DNA of 64,000 nucleotides from the NCBI GenBank assembly GCA_949152435.1, contig OX424576.1, positions 53,536,536 to 53,600,535 on the forward strand, written 5' to 3'. The translations under genes and the position numbers were made by a program. Numbering within the stretch: the stretch's first letter is position 1; every line of letters begins with the position of its first letter. Source of the stretch: Gastracanthus pulcherrimus (Eukaryota; Arthropoda; Insecta; Hymenoptera; Pteromalidae). Under the pieces are notes generated by a model. It was not told where the DNA came from and made no database searches. It saw nothing but the letters and a program-made list of their open reading frames with translations. Below are positions 55,201 through 64,000 of the stretch, piece by piece.

Positions 55201-57963
55201 AATTTGAAGATAGTTTTTCAGATGAAGAAATCAACAATGAACGTAGTGCTTATATGTGTAGCAATGTCGCAAGATCTAATCCTACAAGTGAAACTGGTTC
55301 GAATTGTAATGAAGTCAATGACATTGATAACGACATAACAGAATACAATAAATCACTTTCTGATATTGCAAACAATGCTGAAAAGGACGAAATCAAAACA
55401 GATTCTTATAATAACAATTCGGATGATAATGTATTATATCATTCTAATGTTGATACTGGTAATGACGATCAGCCAGCAGAAAGCGTCTTGCAATCATTTT
55501 ATGATACCTTTGATGAAGTTAGTGATGATGAAAATTTGGAATATTACGATGAAAAAGAAATTCCTGAAAATTTAAATGAAATATTGGATATTATTATGTT
55601 TCAACAATCGAAAATGACTGTAAAGGAAGTCTTTAATATGGTAGAATCAATGTATCTGTGATATCACATCTCACAGGTTGCTCGAAACGCTATATTAAAA
55701 TTAATAAAAATCTTAGCAGGACCAGAATATAAATCTTTAAATATTAATGCATATTATGCTTCGAAATTATACAAACCTACTGAAGAAAAGAAAACTTATA
55801 CCTTTTACTGTACTGAATGTAATGTTGCCCTACTTGAACCTATTACAAGAACAAAATTAATAAAACAGTCATCTGTTAAGTGCAAAAATTGTTCAAAAAA
55901 CTTTATTTTATCGACATCGAAAGACAATTATTTTGTTAACGTAGGTGTAGAACATCAAATTCGGAGCATTTTAAGCAATCCTGAAATTTTAGATGAAATT
56001 ATTCTTAACGCATCAATGTCAAAACACAATCGTAATTTAGAAGTTGATCACATTTCTGATCTTGATGATGGACAACTCTATAAACAAAATAAATATTTTG
56101 ATGACAAAAGTGAGAAAGATATAGTTTTAACTTTAACTGTTAACAGCGATGGTGCTGCAATGTTTGAAACATCAAAAAAAAGTTTATGGCCAATTCTGCT
56201 TATAATAAACGAATTATCGGTAAAAACACGGTCTAGAATGTTGATTTTAGCTGCCGCATTATACACTGATCACGAGCCAGATATAAAATTAATGAACTTG
56301 TATATGGAATATTTTATAAAACAAATAAACAAATTAATTACTGTAGGAACTGTAATTTATGATAAACGACGTAATAAGAATATAAAAATATTCATATTAC
56401 CACTGTGTTTCGCTGTGGATTCGGTTGCCCGTCCAATCATTGCTGCACGCCTAAAATTCAATGGGTACTACGGATGCGCTTGGTGTTACATTTATGGATT
56501 ATATGTAAAAGGTTCAGTGAGATATACAAAAGAACAAAACAATAAAGCTTCTAATCGTACTCAAGAAGAATACTTGAAAGATGTCGATAATTCAAAGAAT
56601 TGTCTACAGCCGGTAAGAGGAGTGAAAGGAGAATCAAAAGTTTGTACGATGTTACCATTCTTCGATGCAATTTGGGGATTCCCTCCGGAATATATGCATG
56701 GAGTTCTTATGGGTGTAACTAAGCAACTATGGCAATGCTGGACAAAAGTTTCTTGTTCTTATAAAATAAAACCAGCAATGATAAAAGTTATTGATGAAAG
56801 ATTAATTTCAATAAAACCAATAAAAGAAATGTATCGCCTTCCAAATCAGTTACAAAAAAAGTCAAAATGGAAAGCGGCAGAATGGCTGTTTTGGCTATTA
56901 TTTTATAGCATTCCTTGTCTCCGTGAAATTTTACATGACAAACCATTTACATAATATGCTTTACTTGTCAAAAGTATTAATGATTTACTATCACGAAGTA
57001 TTTCAAAGGATACTCTTTTAGAATGTGAAAAAAATCTAAAGCAGTTTGTAGAAGATTGTGAGCAGTATTACGGTGAGGAATTCATGACTTTCAACGTACA
57101 CGTCCTAACTCATCTAACTAAAAGTGTTGAAAAAAGTGGTCCGTTGTGGGCAACTTCAGCATTTGCGTTCGAAAGCAAAATAGGGCATTTGAAAAAACAC
57201 GTTACTGGTCCAAATGGCGTTATTGAACAAATATGTAATAGAATTCTAGAACAGAATGAATTAAATAAAAAATTATTGGCAATGGGTGAAGAAAATGAAT
57301 GTTCCAATTTTCGTAACGAAATTATGTCTAACAATTTAGAAATTAAAAACTGCTTTAGATCTACTGATAATGCCATTATTCCTTACGATTATATTAAGGT
57401 GATGCTAAAGCCACCTGTCACCGGCAAATACAAGGAACCACTTTTCTCATTTAATTTTCAATTTTTTGCAAATATCTTTATGAAACGTTATTGTCCTAAT
57501 CAGAAACAATAACTTACCATAGAGATATTTTCTCAAAATTGAAAATTGAATGAAATAAGTGGTTTCCCGTATTTGACGGTGACAAGGGGTTTAGCATCGC
57601 CTTAATGAAGAAAAAAACATGTACAATAGATGTATATATAAAGGAACTGTAATACATTCCACAATGTACGAGCGTCCAAAGCGTACCGATAACACGTTTG
57701 TACATTTAGAAGATCAGAAGATTGCACAAATAATGTACTTTTTCTTATTAGAGAATGCTTGTTATGCAAATGTTAGATATGTCAATGTAAGAAACATTGT
57801 GATTAAAAATTCACATATTAATCATATTTATTTATTAGTTGATAAATGCAATTACACTGAAAATGTGCTGATTACTAAAATACAACAAAAATTAATTCAC
57901 GTACAAATCATAAATGATTTAGAATACATCTGTAGGCCATGTACTGTACGGGATTCACAATAA
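55201..57963 (+). pseudogene. DUF4218-type (EnSpm-like) transposase, copy 2
   Basis: One frame can be followed almost throughout. An acidic N-terminus (SNVARSNPTSETG, about 55254) ends at nonsense TGA 55659-55661. The same frame continues YHISQVARNAILKL, with a zinc-ribbon-like FYCTECN and VKCKNCSKNF pair. From 56016 come VLTLTVNSDGAAMFETSKKS, YTDHEPDIKLMNLYMEYF, GYYGCAWCYIYG and FPPEYMHGVLMGVTKQLW. A second nonsense TAA (56952-56954) precedes YALLVKSINDLLS, FMTFNVHVLTHLTKSVEKSG and FAFESKIGHLKKHV, the DUF4218-like part. A TTAA MITE at 57398-57601 splits the C-terminus; past it the frame goes on with CIYKGTVIHSTMYERPK to a stop at 57963. Two nonsense mutations and the insertion inactivate it. 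Confidence 0.85.
57398..57601. mobile_element. TTAA-type palindromic MITE, family 1, copy 2
   Basis: Flanked by TTAA at 57394-57397 and 57602-57605. The ends are GGTGATGCTAAAGCC and TTTAGCATCGCC. At 204 bp it is closely related to 5549-5753 and 58658-58859. It inserted into the transposase: excision of element plus one TTAA joins GAT TAT ATT AAT GAA GAA in frame. At present the transposase frame reads 38 codons into the MITE before stopping. Confidence 0.92.
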
Positions 57964-58653
57964 CTCATGATTATTTAAAAGATCCGTTATATTTTTAGCC
58001 TTTATTATGTTGTAAATAATACCAAATAAATCTTTATTTGTATATATATCTTATTCTTTTTTTATATATACGTGATTTCTTTTTTATTCGTATGAAAAAG
58101 AAAAACTCGGTCACTTAAGGTCAACTAGTTCCGGATAAAAGTTGATTAAAAATTAATAATCGCAAATAATAATTAGCGAAGTTCACAATTTTAGCTAGAA
58201 AGTTGCTAAAAGCAACGTTTCTACCAGCTGTCAAATTAGAATAGGTATAATTTGTAGGATGTGTAGATAAAACCAAACATTATTTATTATGCTTATTGTA
58301 TAGGACATTTCTGGTTTTGCCTCCCTGAACCCAATAAACTGTTAAACATTTCTAATATTCAAATAGTTTTGTCTAGGTATTTAGAATGTTTTTTGTTAGG
58401 GCCGGTATTGGAGTACCGCCTATTTGATCCCATATACGTTGGGTTACGATGCCACATCAAAATAAATATTGGTGCTATAAATTTCTATTTATTCAAGAGT
58501 TCTGTGTAGGAAATTATCTTATTCGATCCAATTTACACCATGATTCGCCATATTTGATCCCATATGTGTATACATACTGCTCGAAAAGTGTAATATTAAA
58601 TCCTATATATTATAGTATCATATCAAAGCAGGTATGATTGATATACATTTATA
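57964..58653. other. 3' flank of transposase copy 2; TTTGATCCCATA repeat words
   Basis: AT-rich. From about 58400 phrases such as CTATTTGATCCCATATACG and AATATTGGTGCTATAAATT appear, shared with 6.1-6.3 kb and 59.2-59.5 kb. No gene is seen. Confidence 0.5.
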
Positions 58654-58657
58654 TTAA

Positions 58658-58859
58658 GGTGGTGATAAACCCACCCGTCATGAACAATTACGAGAACTCA
58701 CTTATTTCATCTAATTTTCAATTTTTAGTAAATATCTCTCTGAAATGTTGTTCTAATCAAAAACAATAACTTTTCATTGAGATATTTTCTCAAAATTCAA
58801 AAATAAATTAAAAAACTGGTTCCCCGTATTTGATGATAACACGGGGATTTAGCATTATC
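58658..58859. mobile_element. TTAA-type palindromic MITE, family 1, copy 3
   Basis: Flanked by TTAA at 58654-58657 and 58860-58863. It starts GGTGGTGATAAACCCACCCG, as does the copy at 5549, and ends GGGATTTAGCATTATC. 202 bp. Confidence 0.9.
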
Positions 58860-58863
58860 TTAA

Positions 58864-59805
58864 TTAAAAAATGTGTACACTACATTCGCATGTTCAAGCG
58901 AAAATGCCCCACCTGATGGTCGAACTGGGTACGGCTCAAAGTTCTACATAAACTAATAACCCTTTTCTTTAAATGAACGCAAGATGTAAACTAACTTAAA
59001 ATATGCAGTACAAAACATTGCATTAATACATAAAAATAATATTAGTAGTTAAAACAATTAAATGTTATACTAAAAATGTAAATTTAAGGCTATCAATGTT
59101 GAACATTTATCCTTCCCTCCATATCGCGTGATTTTGATATAACTTTATTTAAAGGCTCGTTTCAAATAGAAAAGTATTTTATTAGTTCCGATTGACACCA
59201 AACTGCTTCGGTATTGAACTATCGCCTATTTGATCTCATATGTGTTAAATACTAATTTATTCGGGAATAGTAATATTTAATCCTATAAAATGATGTCACA
59301 TCAAAATAGGTATTGGTGCTATAAATTCCTATTAATTCTAGAGTTCTTAATGTGTAGGAAATTATCTTATTAGATCCAGTTTACATCCTAATATATATAT
59401 ATAATGTTAAGTATCGTCTATTTGATCCCGTATGTGTTAAATACTATTCTAAAAGTGTAATATTAAATTCTGTATATTATTATAGTATCACATAAGAGTA
59501 GGTATGATTGCTATAAATTTGTATTAATTGAAGAAGTTTTACTAAATTCGCATGTCCAAGTGAAAAAGCCCCACCTGATTGTCGAAGTAGGTACACAAGA
59601 CCACAACATTTTTTGCTTCTTCACTTAAACAAGACAATGTTTTTCTTATAGATTTTGGTTCGCCGAATCTAAACCCGTGACTCATTTTGCCCCATCACAT
59701 GAAGGTTTATTTTAAATGCAGAAAACGGTATAAAAAAGCATTTATTACTTCATTACTTCATACCTTATTGCAAATAACCGTGAACATAAAATCCAATCAC
59801 CCCTA
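58864..59805. repeat. Dispersed repeat, homologous to 5758-6400
   Basis: Colinear with the sequence downstream of the first MITE copy, including GCGAAAATGCCCCACCTGAT and TTGAACTATCGCCTATTTGA. A second partial copy of the CGCATGTYCAAGYGAAAA phrase is at 59549. No coding potential. Confidence 0.75.
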
Positions 59806-60548
59806 ACATACATGACCCTCGAATTCCAAAACCCTCAAACCTATAAACCCTCAAACCCTCAAACCCCTGAAGTTATGAACCGCTAAACCCTCAAACTCCT
59901 GTATCCTCAAACCCTCATACCCTCGAACCCTTAAACCCTCAAGCCCATAAACCCCTGAACCTTCAAACCACTGAATCCCTGAACCCATGAACCCATAAAC
60001 CCTTAAAACTATAAAACTTTGAACCCATAAACCCTTAAAACCATAAACCTTTAAACCCATAAACCCTCAAACCCGTAAACCCTACACCCATAAATCCCTA
60101 AACCCTGGAACCTGTAAACAAGTAAACGCTCGAACCCGTAAACTCTCAAACTCAACTCATAAACCTATAAACTTTTAAACCTATTAACCCTTGAAACCAT
60201 AAACCCTTAATCCCATTAACGTATAAACCCTTGAAACCATAAACCCTTAAACCCATTAACGTATAAACCCTTAAAACCATAAACCCAACCCTTAAGCCTT
60301 TAAAACCACAAACCCATAAACCATTAAAGTTATAATCACGTCAACCCTGTAACACACATATCCTCAAATGTGTATACCCTCAGACCCATAAACCCTCAAA
60401 CCCATAACCCCTGAAGTCCATTTACCCTTAAAACCAAAAACCCATAAATTTATTAACACGTTAACCCTCAAACCCATAAACCTTTAAGCTCATATACCAT
60501 TAAACACAAGAACTCGTGAATCAAACCCTCAAATCGATAAACTAAAAA

Positions 60549-60549
<1 letters not shown>
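59806..60549. repeat. Degenerate AACCCATAA / AACCCTCAA minisatellite
   Basis: About 740 bases of short words of 10-16 bases such as CCCTCAAACC, CCCATAAACCC and CCCTTAAAACCATAAA. The minus strand gives a repetitive VYGFEGLRV-like open frame that is not a gene. The motif superficially resembles CCCTAA telomere repeats but is not one regular unit. Related words sit at the duplication junction, 39845-39930. Confidence 0.85.
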
Positions 60550-60550
<1 letters not shown>

Positions 60551-60603
<53 letters not shown>

Positions 60604-60730
60604 TATATTAAATATATCATTTTATCATAATAATAATACTGTATTTTATATTTATAATTTTTTATTTATATACTTTAAATATTTAATATTTTGTACAATA
60701 AATTAATAAATTATATATATATATATAGGT
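60551..60730. repeat. (AT)n followed by an inverse copy of the 45.3-kb flank
   Basis: (AT)n at 60551-60598. 60600-60712 (AAATATATCATTTTATCATA to TTAATAAATTATATA) is the reverse complement, with differences, of about 45255-45375, so the AT-flanking sequence of the duplication is dispersed. Confidence 0.75.
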
Positions 60731-63700
60731 CAATCCATGTCAACCGGATCAATGTTGCCGCCAAAATTTGAAGCCACGCAAAAATACGTTTGATGTCTCA
60801 AATTGATGGCTGGACCATAAGGATGAAAGTGCCGTATGCCCTTTTGCAGAAATCAAGATGGCGGCATAAATATGGCCGCCGGAACTTTGGAAATCTCGAC
60901 CGATCGACCAAATTAGCCCTGACGTCAGAATTTGGAGCCATGCAAAAATACGAATGAGGGCTCAAATTGATGGCTGGACCATAAGGATTAAAGTACCGTA
61001 TGCGCTTATGCAGAAATCAAGATGGCGGCATCAATATGGCCGCCGGAACCTTGGAAATCTCGACCGATCGACCGAATTAGCGCTATCGCCAGAATTTGGA
61101 GCCACCTAAAAATACGTATGAGGGCTCAAATTGATGGCTGGACCATAAGGATCAAAGTGCCGTATGCGCTTTTGTATAAATCAAGATGGCGGTATCAATA
61201 TGGTCGCCGGAACCTTGGAAATCTCGACCGATCGACCAAATTAGCGCTGACGTCAGAATTTGGAGCCATGCAAAATTACGAATGAGGGCTCAAATTGATC
61301 GCTGGACCATAAGGATCAAAGTGCCGTCAGCGCTTTTGCAGAAATCAAGATGGCGGCATCAATATGGCCGCCGGAACCTTGGAAATCTCGACCGATCGAC
61401 CGAATTAGCGCTATCGCCAGAATTTGGAGCCACCTAAAAATACGTATGAGGGCTCAAATTGATGGCTGGACCATAAGGATCAAAGTGCCGTGTGCGCTTT
61501 TGCAGAAATCAAGATGGCGGCATAAATATGGCCGCCGGAACCTTGGAAATCTCGACCGATCGACCGAATTAGCGCTATTGCCAGAATTTGGAGCTACCTA
61601 AAAATACGTATGAGGGCTCAAACTGATGGCTGGACCATAAGGATCAAAGTGCCGTATGCGCTTTTGCAGAAATCAAGATGGCGGCATCAATATGGCCGCC
61701 GGAACCTTGGAAATCTCGACCGATCGACCGAATTAGCGCTATTGCCAGAATTTGGAGCTACCTAAAAATACGTATGAGGGCTCAAACTGATGGCTGGACC
61801 ATAAGGATCAAAGTGCCGTATGCGCTTTTGCAGAAATCAAGATGGCGGCATCAATATGGCCGCCGGAACCTTGAAAATCTCGATTGATCGACCAAATTAG
61901 CGCTATCGCCAAAATTTGGAGCCACCTAAAAATACGTATGAGGTCTCAAATTGATGACTGGACCATAAGGATCAAAGTGCCGTCTGCGCTTTTGCAGAAA
62001 TCAAGATGGCGGCATCAATATGGCCGCCGGAACCTTGGAAATCTCGACCGATCGACCGAATTAGCGCTATCGCCAGAATTTGGAGCCACCTAAAAATACG
62101 TATGAGGTCTCAAATTTATGACTGGACCATAAGGATCAAAGTGCCGTATGCGCTTTTGCAGAAATAAAGATGGCGGCATCAATATGGTCGCCGGAACCTT
62201 GGAAATCTCGACCGATCGACCAAATTAGCGCTGACGTCAGAATTTGGAGCCATGCAAAATTACGAATGAGGGCTCAAATTGATGGCTGGACCATAAGGAT
62301 CAAAGTGCCGTCTGTGCTTTTGCAGAAATCAAGATGGCGGCATCAATATGGCCGCTGGAACCTTGGAAATCTCGACCGATCGACCGAATTAGCGCTGACG
62401 TCAGAATTTGGAGCCATGCAAAATTACGAATGAGGGCTCAAATTGATGGCTGGATCATAAGGATTAAAGCGCCGTATGCACTTTTGCAGAAATCAAGATG
62501 GCGGCATCAAAATGCCGCCGGAACCTTGGAAATCTCGACCGACCGACCAAATTAGCGCTTTCGCCAAAATTTGGAGCCACCTAGAAATACGTATGAGGGC
62601 ACAAATTGATGGCTGGACCATACGGATCAAAGTACCGTATGCGCTTTTGCAGAATTCAAGATAGCGGCATCAATATGGCCGCCTTAACCTTCAAAATCTC
62701 GACCGATCGACCGAATTAGCGCTATCGCCAGAATTTGGAGCCACCTAAAAATACGTTTGATGTCTCAAATTGATGGCTGGACCATAAGGATGAAAGTGCC
62801 GTATGCCCTTTTGCAGAAATCAAGATGGCGGCATAAATATGGCCGCCGGAACTTTGGAAATCTCGACCGATCGACCGAATTAGCGCTATTGCCAGAATTT
62901 GGAGCTACCTAAAAATACGTATGAGGGCTCAAACTGATGGCTGGACCATAAGGATCAAAGTGCCGTATGCGCTTTTGCAGAAATCAAGATGGCGGCATCA
63001 ATATGGCCGCCGGAACCTTGAAAATCTCGATTGATCGACCAAATTAGCGCTATCGCCAAAATTTGGAGCCACCTAAAAATACGTATGAGGTCTCAAATTG
63101 ATGACTGGACCATAAGGATCAAAGTGCCGTCTGCGCTTTTGCAGAAATCAAGATGGCGGCATCAATATGGCCGCCGGAACCTTGGAAATCTCGACCGATC
63201 GACCGAATTAGCGCTATCGCCAGAATTTGGAGCCACCTAAAAATACGTATGAGGTCTCAAATTTATGACTGGACCATAAGGATCAAAGTGCCGTATGCGC
63301 TTTTGCAGAAATAAAGATGGCGGCATCAATATGGTCGCCGGAACCTTGGAAATCTCGACCGATCGACCAAATTAGCGCTGACGTCAGAATTTGGAGCCAT
63401 GCAAAATTACGAATGAGGGCTCAAATTGATGGCTGGACCATAAGGATCAAAGTGCCGTCTGTGCTTTTGCAGAAATCAAGATGGCGGCATCAATATGGCC
63501 GCTGGAACCTTGGAAATCTCGACCGATCGACCGAATTAGCGCTGACGTCAGAATTTGGAGCCATGCAAAATTACGAATGAGGGCTCAAATTGATGGCTGG
63601 ATCATAAGGATTAAAGCGCCGTATGCACTTTTGCAGAAATCAAGATGGCGGCATCAAAATGCCGCCGGAACCTTGGAAATCTCGACCGACCGACCAAATT

Positions 63701-64000
63701 AGCGCTTTCGCCAAAATTTGGAGCCACCTAGAAATACGTATGAGGGCACAAATTGATGGCTGGACCATACGGATCAAAGTACCGTATGCGCTTTTGCAGA
63801 ATTCAAGATAGCGGCATCAATATGGCCGCCTTAACCTTGAAAATCTCGACCGATCGACCAAATTAGCGCTGACGTCAGAATTTGGAGCCATGCAAAAATA
63901 CGAATGAGGGCTCAAATTGATGGCTGGATCCTAAGGATTAAAGTGCCGTATGCACTTTTGCAGAAATCAAGATGGCGGAATCAAAATGCCGCCGGAACCT
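60731..64000. repeat. 164-bp satellite array reaching the window end
   Basis: GATGGCGGCATCAATATGGC recurs every 164 bases from about 60858 (61021, 61185, 61349, 61513, 61677, 61841 and onward), about 20 copies. Each unit holds CCTTGGAAATCTCGACCGAT, GCCAGAATTTGGAGCC and CTGGACCATAAGGATCAAAG. Variants of the unit (GCTGACGTCAGAATT versus GCTATCGCCAGAATT) alternate. From 61720-62693 to 62867-63840 the order and variants repeat at a distance of 1,147 bp, seven units. Many short open frames result; none is a gene. The array continues past the window. Confidence 0.95.

Noticed and set aside
57363..57512. C-terminus KPPVTGKYKEPLFSF as natural part of the transposase
   Set aside because: It is encoded by the inserted TTAA MITE; similar sequence occurs in MITE copies at 5549 and 58658 without any transposase.
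59806..60549. Telomere-like CCCTAA-type sequence
   Set aside because: The words vary (CCCTCAAAC, CCCATAAAC, CCCTTAAAA) without a regular six-base unit, and unique sequence lies on both sides.
61022..63811. Many short plus-strand open frames (IWPPEPWKSRPID type)
   Set aside because: All are readings of the 164-bp satellite; 164 is not divisible by three, so they stop within one or two units.

Overview
The window is eukaryotic, AT-rich, intron-containing and dominated by transposable elements. A mariner, a BEL/Pao retrotransposon, a pogo/Tigger-like transposase, DUF4218-type transposases, many foldback elements and a DUF4806-like gene together suggest an arthropod, most likely an insect. The DUF4806 gene and the repeat style would fit a hymenopteran, but that is inference from family knowledge only. 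No rRNA, tRNA or CRISPR array was recognised.

Layout. 1-8.5 kb: a foldback element, the 5' coding exons of a minus-strand host-like gene with a possible promoter at 3.6-3.9 kb, and several small hairpin elements. 8.5-11.6 kb: a nest in which a mariner (CGAGGGTAGTTC ends) lies in the 3' region of a truncated LINE, which lies in a long inverted repeat. 11.96-20.54 kb: one BEL/Pao LTR element on the minus strand with intact 5-bp target duplications (GAATA), whose gag has been invaded by a roughly 3.6-kb foldback element built from 36-bp units. 20.7-23.5 kb: a pogo/Tigger-like transposase relic, a foldback element of 129-bp units and two hairpin elements. 23.5-29.5 kb: non-coding, with a TTAA-flanked foldback element and tandem 205-bp repeats.

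29.5-34.6 kb: a seven-exon plus-strand gene model whose phases agree at every junction. It has a Q/S/T/P-rich repeat exon, a DUF4806-like core and a very acidic C-terminus. Its first intron is almost wholly made of four abutting TTAA-flanked elements. The 3' half of the gene and what follows (32.6-39.5 kb) is duplicated in tandem at 39.9-46.5 kb. Each copy carries a different inactivating mutation, so both look like decaying pseudogenes. A minus-strand coding remnant of unknown family lies downstream in both copies.

46.7-58 kb: a probable solo LTR and two full-length but broken transposases of one DUF4218-type family, each interrupted by a TTAA-type element whose removal restores the reading frame. 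52-53.4 kb holds a 199-bp tandem repeat, 59.8-60.5 kb a minisatellite of AACCCATAA-like words, and 60.7 kb to the window end a 164-bp satellite with a 1,147-bp higher-order period.

Nothing here looks like a multi-gene functional system. The recurrent theme is non-autonomous palindromic elements with TTAA-like targets and GG-starting termini that invade introns, other transposons and each other. All identifications come from reading the sequence; no searches were run.
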